DNA of 8,922 bases from the NCBI GenBank assembly GCA_903874585.1, contig CAIQSY010000069.1:1-8922 (forward strand). The letters are read 5' to 3'. The DNA comes from an uncultured Chlorobiaceae bacterium. GTDB taxonomy: Bacteria > Bacteroidota > Chlorobiia > Chlorobiales > Chlorobiaceae. Positions 1 through 6,508 of this stretch are shown here, piece after piece. The notes below the pieces were generated by a model, which worked only from the letters and a program-made list of their open reading frames with translations, was not told the origin of the DNA and did not search any database. How positions within the stretch are numbered: position 1 is the first letter of the stretch; every line of letters starts with the position of its first letter. The position numbers and the translations under genes were made by a program.

Positions 1-65
1 AATTCCGCAAAAAGCAGATAAATCATTCTTTAATAGCATAATACACAAAATAACGCTTATCCCGT
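1..65. other. Left-edge noncoding flank
   Basis: This AT-rich stretch has no open frame and no motif that I can support. It borders the left copy of the panC-tail repeat, so it is either the original sequence downstream of panC or part of a further inserted unit that continues left of the window. The similarity between the two repeat copies stops at position 66 (1009 in the right copy). Confidence 0.4.
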
Positions 66-120
66 TGCGCTCATCTTCATATTATCAAGCAGCCGAACCG
101 AACCACAGAACACGGCAAGC
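66..120 (-). repeat. Left copy of 55-bp panC-tail direct repeat
   Basis: These 55 bp match positions 1009-1063 with one mismatch (A at 79, C at 1022). On the minus strand they correspond to the last 18 or so sense codons of panC (ending in LLDN-x-KMSA), and the mismatch would change Arg to Met. The copy is not attached to a panC body and lacks the panC stop codon, so it is a displaced fragment of the gene end and not a functional gene. Similarity ends sharply on both sides. This is the arrangement expected of an attachment-site duplication left by integration at the 3' end of panC, but a recombination-made duplication is also possible. Confidence 0.85.
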
Positions 121-138
121 GTCATAATAAAAATACCT

Positions 139-972
139 TTACTCTTTCAATTTTTTAATGTTTGAATTCGTTGCCAACGACTTCATTTGACTGATAGCTG
201 TTTGATTGAGCTTTACCAAACGTTCAGGCTGTGTTAAGCACATTTTGATAAATTCTGCATTCAGGCTTTCCATATTAGCCAAAATCAACAATTGCTCAAT
301 GGTGGCGTAGTCTCGGATATTGCCCTCTAAATCGGGATTTTCTTCTCTCCATTGTTTAGCTGTCTTTCCAAATAAAGCCACATTCAGCACATCACCTTCA
401 TTTGCATAAATTTGATTGATTTGCTCCTTTCTCAGATTTTCAGGGATAATATTATCTTTGATAGCATCGGTGTGAATGCGATAATTAATTTTAGCAAGGG
501 TTCGGTTTAGGTTCCAATTAAGTTTCAGTCGGTCATTTTCTTCAGCTTTCAGACGTTGAAATTCATTCACCAGATATATTTGAAACTCTGGACTTAGCCA
601 CATGGCAAAGTGGAAAGCAATATCTTTGTGGGCAAATGTTCCGCCGTATCTTCCAGCTTTCACAAGCAATCCTTGAGCTTTTGTTCGCTCTATCCATTGT
701 CCTGCCGACATTATAAACCTGTTCACTCCAGCCTCTTGTGCAATTACCCCGAATTCGGGGTAATTAAAACCCGAGTTGTTTATTTTTTCCCATATCCCCA
801 AATACTCAATGGTATTCTTATTGGTTATCCATTTACCAATTAAACCACTTCCTTCTTTAAAGCCACTGGTCACATCAGTAAGGCTTATATAATCCGTTTT
901 ATTTTTGGTAATAACCGTTATAGCGGTTTCTTTTACGAATATTTTATTGCCTTTAGCCATTATTTTGCTCAA
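139..972 (-). CDS. KilA-N domain-containing protein
   Basis: A 277-aa protein with a KilA-N domain over roughly residues 10-142. Visible landmarks are DYISLTDV (27-34), KWITNKNTIEYLGIWEKIN (47-65), WIERTKAQGL (93-102), the conserved AGRYGGTFAHKDIAF block (106-120) and WLSPEFQIYLVNEFQRLK (125-142). KilA-N is a DNA-binding fold first described in phage and large DNA virus proteins, and in bacteria it is common in prophages, islands and accessory genes. The C-terminal part (about 143-277) is charged and helical-looking, with no domain I can name. The biological role is unknown. The start is uncertain. TTG at 972 has a GGAG 7 nt upstream (980-983), while ATG at 960 would give a family-like MAKGNKI start but puts that GGAG 19 nt away. 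The gene begins 33 nt beyond the panC stop on the same strand and lies between the two panC-tail repeats. A perfect 24-bp palindrome (742-765) encodes residues 70-77. Confidence 0.88.
   Translation of the reverse strand: MSKIMAKGNKIFVKETAITVITKNKTDYISLTDVTSGFKEGSGLIGKWITNKNTIEYLGIWEKINNSGFNYPEFGVIAQEAGVNRFIMSAGQWIERTKAQGLLVKAGRYGGTFAHKDIAFHFAMWLSPEFQIYLVNEFQRLKAEENDRLKLNWNLNRTLAKINYRIHTDAIKDNIIPENLRKEQINQIYANEGDVLNVALFGKTAKQWREENPDLEGNIRDYATIEQLLILANMESLNAEFIKMCLTQPERLVKLNQTAISQMKSLATNSNIKKLKE
742..765. repeat. 24-bp perfect palindrome inside the KilA-N gene
   Basis: The half-site AATTACCCCGAA is followed directly by its reverse complement TTCGGGGTAATT, giving a perfect palindrome with no spacer and a central EcoRI-type GAATTC. 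It is in frame and encodes the same octapeptide, NYPEFGVI, on both strands. In the protein this falls in the variable linker just before the conserved AGxNxF...W segment of the KilA-N domain. A 24-bp perfect palindrome is unlikely by chance. It may be a small palindromic insertion tolerated in frame, a protein-binding site or an RNA hairpin. Confidence 0.9.
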
Positions 973-979
973 TAAGTTG

Positions 980-983
980 CTCC
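980..983 (-). promoter_or_regulatory. Shine-Dalgarno-like GGAG favouring the TTG start of the KilA-N gene
   Basis: The minus strand reads GGAG, then 7 nt, then TTG at 972. This spacing is normal for translation initiation, whereas the in-frame ATG at 960 would be 19 nt away. The site lies in the 33-nt gap between the panC stop and the KilA-N gene, so translation could start on a transcript read through from panC. Confidence 0.45.
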
Positions 984-1005
984 GCCAGTCTGATGTGGTT
1001 GCGTG

Positions 1006-1857
1006 CTATGCGCTCATCTTCCTATTATCAAGCAGCCGAACCGAACCACAGAACACGGCAAGCAGCAGCCGATACTCTTTGCCGGCATCCGCACGCTCGG
1101 CTAATGCAAAGCTCTCCTCATCCACAAAGTTGACGTAATCGGTGCGGCACTCGGGCACGGAATTGATCATCTCAGCCACCTCAGCCACAATTTTTTGCAG
1201 GTTGAGTTCCCCTTCGGCAAGGCGCTGCTCGGCATGGCAAAGCCCTCGATAGAGCACGTCTGCGGCGATCCGTTCGTGGCTGGAGAGGTAGATATTTCGT
1301 GAACTGACCGCCAAACCATTTGTCTCGCGGACAATGGGCGCGGCAACCACCGAAACATCAAGATTCAAATCTGCCACCAAGCGCCGGATAATGGCAAGCT
1401 GCTGTGCATCCTTTTCGCCAAAAATCGCGGTATGCGGTTTGGTGATATTGAACAGTTTGGTGACAATGGTGGCAACGCCGTTGAAGTGCCCGGGGCGCTG
1501 CTGCCCTTCAAATTGCTCGGCAATTGCGCCACACTGCAACGTCGTCTGGTAGTGCTCGGGGTAAATGCTGCCGGCCTCGGGCGCAAAAAGGTAATCGACA
1601 CCCGCCGATTTAGCAAGGGCCACATCCTGCTCAAAAGGACGTGGATAACGGTGGAGATCTTCGTTGGCGCCAAACTGCGTCGGGTTCACGAAAATGGTGA
1701 GAATGACGGTTCCTGCACGCTCTCTGGCAAGCTTGACAAGGCTGAGATGCCCTTCGTGCAGCGCCCCCATCGTCATCACAACGGCAAGAAGCTGACGGTT
1801 GAGACGCAGCTTTTCAGCTATCGCCTGCATCTGTTCCGGTTCATTAATAATCTGCAT
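1006..1857 (-). CDS. panC: Pantothenate synthetase (pantoate--beta-alanine ligase)
   Basis: This cytoplasmic enzyme joins pantoate and beta-alanine using ATP, through a pantoyl-adenylate intermediate, to make pantothenate (vitamin B5), the precursor of coenzyme A. At 283 aa it has the usual family length. Diagnostic motifs are present: TMGALHEGHLSL (29-40), which carries the HIGH-like nucleotide-binding signature, FVNPTQF (56-62), RPGHFNGV (121-128), GEKDAQQL (147-154) and the KMSKS-like loop RETNGLAVSSRN (177-188). Two small deviations are visible: Met28 where Pro is common before TMGALH, and Asn180 where Asp is common in the last motif. The ATG start is supported by AAGGAG at 1860-1865. It lies 21 nt after the rsmI stop on the same strand, so the two are probably co-transcribed. 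Its last 55 sense bases are duplicated at 66-120, but the protein appears complete. Confidence 0.96.
   Translation of the reverse strand: MQIINEPEQMQAIAEKLRLNRQLLAVVMTMGALHEGHLSLVKLARERAGTVILTIFVNPTQFGANEDLHRYPRPFEQDVALAKSAGVDYLFAPEAGSIYPEHYQTTLQCGAIAEQFEGQQRPGHFNGVATIVTKLFNITKPHTAIFGEKDAQQLAIIRRLVADLNLDVSVVAAPIVRETNGLAVSSRNIYLSSHERIAADVLYRGLCHAEQRLAEGELNLQKIVAEVAEMINSVPECRTDYVNFVDEESFALAERADAGKEYRLLLAVFCGSVRLLDNRKMSA
1009..1063 (-). repeat. Right copy of 55-bp direct repeat (native panC 3' end)
   Basis: This copy forms the natural end of the panC reading frame, with the stop codon immediately beyond it at 1006-1008. It matches 66-120 at 54 of 55 positions. Having an intact gene on one side and an orphan fragment on the other indicates that this is the original locus and that 66-120 came with, or was created by, the insertion. 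Confidence 0.85.
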
Positions 1858-1878
1858 AACTCCTTCTTTTTATGTACT

Positions 1879-2673
1879 TCAGCGCTCATCTTGCAAACGT
1901 TCATCCATCGCTTCCGCCGCCATCTCATCATCGCTTTCAACCTCTTCACGACAATATTTTGAGCGGCTCTTGCTGATTTTCTCTTCTGCTGGATGAACAA
2001 TCACCACAAACTCACCTCGCGTTTTGCCATCGGCAAGCTGCTGGCGGATAACATCAATTGAACCAACAAGATACTCTTCATAAACTTTTGTCATCTCGCG
2101 CCCGATAAAAATGGTTGCATCGGGCATGATCGCCTCAACTTCGTCAAGCAGCTTGAGAATCCTGAAGGGCGATTCGTACACAACAAAGGTGGCGTGCAGT
2201 CCTGCAAGATACTCCAGCCTGCTTTTTCGCCCTTTTTTATGCGGCAGAAATCCCGCGAAAAAGAAGTTGTTGACGGGCAGCGGGCAGACTGAGAGCGCCG
2301 CCGTCAGGGCGCTTGCCCCGGGAATCGGGATGGCACGAAACCCCCGTTCACCGAGAGCGTGCAGCAGCGCGTAGCCCGGATCACTCACCACCGGCGTACC
2401 TGCATCGGTAATGAGCGCCACATCATCGCCCGCCTCAAGCAGCGCGAGTATCTGCCCGATTGCGCGTGGCTCATTGTAATTGTGGTAGCTGATAAGTTTT
2501 TTGCCTGAAATATCGAGATGCTTCAAAAGAATTGAGGCGCGGCGAGTATCTTCACAGGCAATTGCTCCAACCTGTTGCAGGGTTTTTATCGCTCTCAGCG
2601 TTATATCTTCGAGATTGCCGAGAGGCGTTGCAACAACGTAAAGCGTGGCGGTATGTTCGGCGGCGGTGTGCAA
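1879..2673 (-). CDS. rsmI: 16S rRNA (cytidine(1402)-2'-O)-methyltransferase
   Basis: RsmI uses S-adenosylmethionine to methylate the 2'-O of C1402 in the decoding centre of 16S rRNA. The 264-aa protein has the tetrapyrrole-methylase fold signatures of the family: LYVVATPLGNLEDIT (11-25), CEDTR (40-44), SYHNYNE (62-68), ITDAGTPVVSDPG (88-100), PIPGASA (116-122), GFLPHKKGR (140-148), then VVYESPFRI and REMTKVYEEY further on. The conserved domain ends near residue 232 and is followed by a charged tail of about 30 residues that I cannot assign. The start is TTG at 2673. No in-frame ATG or GTG lies before the conserved core, and a stop (2701-2703) closes the frame upstream, so TTG is the best choice despite the lack of a clear Shine-Dalgarno. 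It is the first gene of the leftward rsmI-panC unit. Confidence 0.94.
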   Translation of the reverse strand: MHTAAEHTATLYVVATPLGNLEDITLRAIKTLQQVGAIACEDTRRASILLKHLDISGKKLISYHNYNEPRAIGQILALLEAGDDVALITDAGTPVVSDPGYALLHALGERGFRAIPIPGASALTAALSVCPLPVNNFFFAGFLPHKKGRKSRLEYLAGLHATFVVYESPFRILKLLDEVEAIMPDATIFIGREMTKVYEEYLVGSIDVIRQQLADGKTRGEFVVIVHPAEEKISKSRSKYCREEVESDDEMAAEAMDERLQDER

Positions 2674-2723
2674 GGGGGAGATGGTTGGGCAAAAGGTTTG
2701 TTATGTAGAATCACGATGGTTTT

Positions 2724-2731
2724 ATTATAAT
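2724..2731. promoter_or_regulatory. Candidate divergent promoter region with overlapping -10-like boxes
   Basis: The gap between rsmI (leftward) and the ABC ATPase gene (rightward) is about 90 bp and must hold promoters for at least one direction. It contains a perfect TATAAT on the plus strand (2726-2731) and another on the minus strand (2724-2729), overlapping each other. I find no convincing -35 box at 16-18 bp for either, and the AT-rich composition makes chance matches likely, so this is only a candidate. Confidence 0.3.
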
Positions 2732-2764
2732 AATAAAAATACGATAAACAGCGTTCAGTAGCCG

Positions 2765-3745
2765 ATGAAGGATCACAAAGAGTTACTCTCAGTCAGCGAT
2801 TTGCGGGTGCAATTTGCAGGAAAAAAGAGCGGGATGATGGGCAAGACCAAGCCGATACCCGTGGTGAATGGCGTTACGTTTTCGGTAATGAAAGGCGAAA
2901 CGCTTGGGCTTGTTGGAGAATCGGGCTGCGGCAAAACCACGCTTGGCAGGGCGCTTATCCGACTTGGACAGCCCTCGGTAACGGGCAACATTCGTTTTGA
3001 CGGTCGCGAAATTTCAACGCTCAATAACCACGAGTTCCGTTCGTTGCGCAAAGAGATGCAGATGATTTTTCAAGACCCGTTTGGTTCGCTGAACCCGCGC
3101 CTGACGGTTCGCCAAACGCTCGAAGAGGTGCTGCTGGTGCACCATATTGCGCGTGGCGCTGCAGCAAGTAAACGTATTGAGGAGCTTCTCGATGTGGTGG
3201 GTTTGAGCCGCGACTACAGTAACCGTTATCCTCACGAATTTTCCGGCGGTCAGCGCCAGCGCATCGGTATTGCACGCGCGCTTGCTGTGAATCCGAAGTT
3301 TATTATCTGCGATGAGCCGGTGTCGGCGCTTGATGTCTCCATTCAGTCGCAGATTATCAATCTCCTGAAAGATCTTCAGCGCGATATGGGATTGACTTAT
3401 CTCTTTATTGCGCACGATCTTTCGGTAGTGGAATATATCTCCGACCGCGTTGCCGTTATGTATCTTGGCAATATTGTTGAGATTGCCGAATCAACGGAGC
3501 TTTATACCAATCCTGAACACCCCTACACCAGAGCGCTGCTTTCCGCAATTCCCAATCCTGAATATGGAGCAAAAAAAGAGCGCATTCTCCTCAACGGTGA
3601 TCTGCCCGGACCGCTCAACATGCCTTCAGGCTGCCCCTTTCATCCACGCTGTCCCCAAGCAATGCCCGTCTGCAAAGAGCGCACATCAAAGCTGCGCGAT
3701 CGCAAGAAGAACGGCCATCAGGTAGCCTGCCTGCTTTATGAATAA
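2765..3745 (+). CDS. Oligopeptide/dipeptide ABC transporter ATP-binding protein (OppF/DppF family)
   Basis: This is the ATPase subunit of a peptide (or nickel/peptide family) importer and would act on the cytoplasmic face of the inner membrane. At 326 aa it has the typical OppF/DppF length. In order it shows Walker A GESGCGKTT (51-59), Q-loop with Gln103 in IFQDPFGSLNPR, signature FSGGQRQR (159-166), Walker B FIICDEP (179-185), D-loop SALD (187-190) and H-loop His217 in FIAHDLS. The C-terminal oligopeptide-transporter extension follows, with HPYTRALLSAIP and the cysteine cluster GCPFHPRCPQAMPVC. The extension and the FQDPFGSLNPR block separate it from generic ABC ATPases and place it on the F-type side of the Opp/Dpp pair. 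No permease, binding protein or D-type ATPase partner is in the window. The ATG start is the only one after an upstream stop, but there is no good Shine-Dalgarno. sppA follows 64 nt later on the same strand. Confidence 0.93.
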   Translation: MKDHKELLSVSDLRVQFAGKKSGMMGKTKPIPVVNGVTFSVMKGETLGLVGESGCGKTTLGRALIRLGQPSVTGNIRFDGREISTLNNHEFRSLRKEMQMIFQDPFGSLNPRLTVRQTLEEVLLVHHIARGAAASKRIEELLDVVGLSRDYSNRYPHEFSGGQRQRIGIARALAVNPKFIICDEPVSALDVSIQSQIINLLKDLQRDMGLTYLFIAHDLSVVEYISDRVAVMYLGNIVEIAESTELYTNPEHPYTRALLSAIPNPEYGAKKERILLNGDLPGPLNMPSGCPFHPRCPQAMPVCKERTSKLRDRKKNGHQVACLLYE

Positions 3746-3809
3746 AAAGAAGGAAAGAGAAACTCTATAACCGTTATAAGCTATTTTTAAAGAACCTCTT
3801 ACGCTACTT

Positions 3810-5630
3810 ATGAAGAAGATCACGATGTCCAAAATCTCTCTACCATTCAAAGGGCGAGGCTGCCTCCAAGCTGGCTGCCTCACCGTTATCATTGCGCCGA
3901 TTCTGATTGTTACTGCTCTCTTTTTTGTGCTGCGCTCATCACACAAAGCGCCCGACCGTTTTGTGCTGGTACTGCCGCTCAGTGGCACACTGAATGAAAT
4001 TAACAGCGAAAGCTCCTCACTTCCCTTCATGCCCTCAAACGGCGACCTCTCCCTGCAGGAGGCGCTCTTTGTGCTTGACCATGCCGCAACGGATGAACAT
4101 GTCGGCGAAGTGCTGCTCGATATTGGCGACGTACAGGCAACCCCTGCAAAAATCGCAGAGATGCGTAGCGCCGTTGAAAAGGTGCGAAAAAGCGGCAAAA
4201 AAGTGACCGCATTTCTGCACGACTCTACCGACGACAACGACTATCTCCTTGCCTCAGCCTGCACCTCAATTGTGATGGAGCGAGGCGGCTACCTCCAGCT
4301 TGATGGCTTGAAGGCGGAATCGTTTTTTTATACCACACCACTTGAAAAGCTTGGCGTTCAGGTCCAAGCCGCACAATGGAAAACCTATAAAAGCGGCATT
4401 GAGCCGTATGTTCGCACCGGCGCCAGCAAGGAGTATTTCGAGCAGATCAATGCGTTACTTGATGATTTTTATAGCGATTATCTGAACTATGTCAGTCAAC
4501 ATCGCAAGCTCAGCCGTACAGCCTTTGAGGCGATTATCAACAATGAAGCCCTGCTTTCTGCCAGCCGCGCCAAAGCGCTTGGGCTGGTTGATACCATTGC
4601 CTCATCATGGGAGTTGCAGCGTTCTCTGACGAAAAAACTCACTGGGGAGGAGCTGAGCAGCGACAACGATGCCTACCGCTCCGCTGCCGACTATCGCGCT
4701 GAGATGGCATGGCCGCAGAAATTCACCACCGATGACGCCATTGCCGTAGTTACCATTTCAGGCACCATCGTCCGTTCTGCAACAGACATGGTTGATGGCA
4801 CTGACGTTGCAACAGTAGAGCGCTCGCTCAATGCAGCATTGGAGAACAAAAAAGTAAAAGCAGTTGTGCTGCGCATTGACAGCCCGGGTGGCGATGCACT
4901 TGCCTCAGCAGATATGCTCCAGATGCTCAATGCCGCTGCGGCAAAAAAGCCGCTCGTGGTCTCCATGTCGGGGGTTGCTGCTTCAGGCGGATATATGGCG
5001 GCACTTGCGGGAAAAACCATTGTTGCCCATCCGCTCACCATCACCGGCTCCATCGGCGTCTATGCGCTGAAACCCAACATCAGCGCCTTGGCCGACAAGA
5101 TCGAGTTGAAACGCAACGTTGTTACACGCGGTCGCTATGCCGATGCCAACACTCCTTTCAAGCCACTTGAGGGCGAAGCGTATAATAAATTCATAGCAAC
5201 CACCGGCGAAGTCTATAGTGACTTTATCGGTAAAGTTGCCATATCGCGCAAAATGAGCGTTACCGCAGTTGATGCCGTTGCCGGCGGGCGCATCTGGACG
5301 GGCAGCCGAGCACTGCAGGCAGGCTTGGTGGACCGCATGGGTGGGCTCTTCGACGCCATTCGTCTTGCACAAGAGCGTGCAGGCATCAATAAGGCTGAAA
5401 AGCCAGCCATTCTGCTCTATCCCGTTCAAAAAAAATGGGTTGAAGCGCTGCTTGCCAACAACAGCACGAGTGTTTCCGAGCGTATTGTTCTTATGCTCAA
5501 GCAGCAACTGATGCACAACATTATGCCAAAGCAGCAGCTCTCGTCCATGCAGTCATTCTATGAAATGCTGATAAACTCCGGCGAGCTGCATATCCTGGCG
5601 GTGATGCCAGGCGAGGTGATGGTGAAGTGA
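3810..5630 (+). CDS. sppA: Signal peptide peptidase SppA, long (67K) form
   Basis: A membrane-anchored serine protease that degrades leftover signal peptides after secretion. At 606 aa it is the long two-domain form, as in E. coli, and not the short form of Gram-positives. A single N-terminal membrane segment spans about residues 23-41, after a short basic stretch. By comparison with E. coli the catalytic dyad is split between the domains: the general-base Lys is K194 in WKTYKSGIEP, and the nucleophile Ser is S392 in SGVAASGGY. RIDSPGG (355-361), GSIGVY and the TGSRALQAGLVD segment support the C-terminal ClpP-like fold. Both catalytic residues are present, so the enzyme should be active. The start at 3810 has an alternative Met at residue 6, and neither has a strong Shine-Dalgarno. 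It may be co-transcribed with the upstream peptide-transporter ATPase, a plausible pairing for peptide recycling (inference). Confidence 0.95.
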   Translation: MKKITMSKISLPFKGRGCLQAGCLTVIIAPILIVTALFFVLRSSHKAPDRFVLVLPLSGTLNEINSESSSLPFMPSNGDLSLQEALFVLDHAATDEHVGEVLLDIGDVQATPAKIAEMRSAVEKVRKSGKKVTAFLHDSTDDNDYLLASACTSIVMERGGYLQLDGLKAESFFYTTPLEKLGVQVQAAQWKTYKSGIEPYVRTGASKEYFEQINALLDDFYSDYLNYVSQHRKLSRTAFEAIINNEALLSASRAKALGLVDTIASSWELQRSLTKKLTGEELSSDNDAYRSAADYRAEMAWPQKFTTDDAIAVVTISGTIVRSATDMVDGTDVATVERSLNAALENKKVKAVVLRIDSPGGDALASADMLQMLNAAAAKKPLVVSMSGVAASGGYMAALAGKTIVAHPLTITGSIGVYALKPNISALADKIELKRNVVTRGRYADANTPFKPLEGEAYNKFIATTGEVYSDFIGKVAISRKMSVTAVDAVAGGRIWTGSRALQAGLVDRMGGLFDAIRLAQERAGINKAEKPAILLYPVQKKWVEALLANNSTSVSERIVLMLKQQLMHNIMPKQQLSSMQSFYEMLINSGELHILAVMPGEVMVK

Positions 5631-5645
5631 GTCGAAGCCACCGCT

Positions 5646-5694
5646 TTTCAGCCCTGAAAGGGTGCCATATACCAGCATAGGGTGAAGCCCTATG
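5646..5694 (+). repeat. REP-like double-hairpin element after sppA
   Basis: Two short stem-loops lie in the 188-bp gap between sppA and the YecA-family gene. The first is CCCT-GAA-AGGG at 5652-5662, overlapping TTTCAG/CTGAAA arms at 5646-5659. The second is CATAGGG, loop TGAAG, CCCTATG at 5676-5694, with a perfect 7-bp stem. The form of a CCCTGAAAGGG hairpin followed by a GGGTGAAgCCC hairpin resembles interspersed palindromic repeats found in many bacterial genomes. The core AGGGTGAAGCC recurs on the minus strand near 8335-8345. No U-tract follows, so it is not a classical intrinsic terminator, though it could stabilise or attenuate the sppA message. The rest of the gap (5695-5818) shows nothing I can assign. 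Confidence 0.6.
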
Positions 5695-5818
5695 ACTATG
5701 AACGTACAGAGCCGAACGACGCAACAATTTACCGTCATGACATGTGGGAGATAAAAAATATCTTTCTAACTTTGCAGCATTCCTAAACATTCGTTTCCAC
5801 AACATTTTACCAAAAACC

Positions 5819-6451
5819 ATGAAAGCTTCAGATCCAATGATGCAACCGCTCTCACTCGATGAGTTTACCCTGCTCGAACAATTTCTTTCCTCCGATCAAA
5901 CACCACAAGATGCCCTCGCTTCGCTTGAAATGCTTGACGGCTACATGACTGCCGCAATCGTTGGACCACAGCTTTTTAATGCGGAGGACTGGTACGCCAC
6001 AATATGGGATCAAGATAAAAAGCTGGAACCTGCATTTTCCTCACCAGAAGAAGCTGAGTTGATAAACAGCCTGATTGTTCGGCACAACAACGCCCTGACA
6101 AATCTGTTTGATGATGATCCCGAATCTTTTCTGCCATTCTTTGATCGAGTCGGATATGAAAATGAAGAGATGAAGAAAAGTGGTGTAGAGGAGTGGGCTA
6201 TGGGTTTTCTCATTGGCATGGAGCTCGTCCACGACGCATGGCAACCGCTCTTTGATGATGAAGATGCAGCGGTTTTATCAATGTCACTCTTCATGCTCAG
6301 TAAAGTATCAGAGGAATTCCGCCATCTCACCGATCGCGAAATCGCCGAACTAACCGAATCTGTAGCCGATTGTGTCATCAGCATCTACGCTTTCTGGAAT
6401 GGAGAAGAGGGGGTGAACGAGGATGAGGACTATGACGACGACGAGGAATAA
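5819..6451 (+). CDS. YecA/UPF0149 family protein
   Basis: With the start at ATG 5819 this is a 210-aa protein of the UPF0149 (YgfB/YecA) family. Visible landmarks are the MLDGYMTAAIVGP block (38-50) and EEWAMGFLIGM (124-134), in an otherwise helical, acidic sequence. The family's biochemical role is poorly defined. The C-terminus is a run of Asp and Glu residues and lacks the Cys-rich SEC-C zinc-binding tail that E. coli YecA carries. The reading frame stays open back to a GTG at 5744. I prefer 5819 because the extra 25 residues do not look like the family and the GTG has no ribosome site, but 5819 also lacks a clear Shine-Dalgarno, and Met7 or Met8 are alternatives. The gene converges on rplI, with a hairpin between them. 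Confidence 0.85.
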   Translation: MKASDPMMQPLSLDEFTLLEQFLSSDQTPQDALASLEMLDGYMTAAIVGPQLFNAEDWYATIWDQDKKLEPAFSSPEEAELINSLIVRHNNALTNLFDDDPESFLPFFDRVGYENEEMKKSGVEEWAMGFLIGMELVHDAWQPLFDDEDAAVLSMSLFMLSKVSEEFRHLTDREIAELTESVADCVISIYAFWNGEEGVNEDEDYDDDEE

Positions 6452-6458
6452 AACAAAA

Positions 6459-6490
6459 AAGCTCCGTGAAATGGACACTTCACGGAGCTT
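6459..6490 (-). terminator. Rho-independent terminator of the rpsF-rplI operon
   Basis: AAGCTCCGTGAA (6459-6470) pairs perfectly with TTCACGGAGCTT (6479-6490) around an 8-nt loop. Read on the minus strand, the stem is followed by a U-rich run (complement of the A-tract at 6451-6460), and it lies 18 nt after the rplI stop. It is therefore a textbook terminator for the leftward ribosomal operon. For the plus strand there is no U-tract after the stem, but the hairpin still sits 7 nt past the YecA-family stop and may define that transcript's 3' end too. Confidence 0.92.
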
Positions 6491-6508
6491 GAATAACGTG
6501 TTGAACAC

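Larger units (their letters stand above)
66..1008 (-). mobile_element. Putative inserted unit carrying a KilA-N gene downstream of panC
   Basis: The direct repeats at 66-120 and 1009-1063 are 943 bp apart. The space between them is filled almost entirely by one KilA-N-domain gene. The unit is visibly richer in A and T than panC and rsmI beside it. panC itself stays full length because the right repeat copy is its natural 3' end. I see no transposase, integrase or terminal inverted repeats inside, so if this is mobile it is non-autonomous or the remnant or end of a larger island extending left. That it is inserted DNA is inferred from the repeats and composition. The exact limits could shift by the repeat length. 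Confidence 0.5.

Noticed and set aside
66..120. Reading the left repeat as a panC pseudogene
   Set aside because: Only 55 bp of panC are present, with a sharp boundary and no further panC sequence. A duplicated attachment or recombination scar fits better than gene decay.
124..136. A 13-nt match between 124-136 and 2730-2742 (ATAATAAAAATAC)
   Set aside because: Both sites are very AT-rich, and the match does not extend or align with any feature, so it is probably chance.
66..1063. Insertion sequence with target-site duplication
   Set aside because: There is no transposase and no terminal inverted repeats, and the duplication is 55 bp, far longer than IS target duplications.
1432..1962. A 176-aa plus-strand open frame over panC and the end of rsmI
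   Set aside because: It lies opposite two clearly conserved genes and its translation resembles no family. It is a shadow of the high-GC coding pattern.
3766..3778. Inverted repeat TATAAC-C-GTTATA between the ABC gene and sppA
   Set aside because: It has 6-bp AT-rich arms, no U-tract and no second copy. It could be an operator but the sequence gives no support beyond chance.
4983..5516. A 177-aa minus-strand open frame within sppA
   Set aside because: It is antisense to the catalytic domain of SppA, which has intact motifs, and its own sequence shows no domain.
5744..5818. N-terminal extension of the YecA-family protein from GTG 5744
   Set aside because: There is no ribosome site at the GTG, and the extra 25 residues do not resemble the family. 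The ATG at 5819 gives a family-like start.
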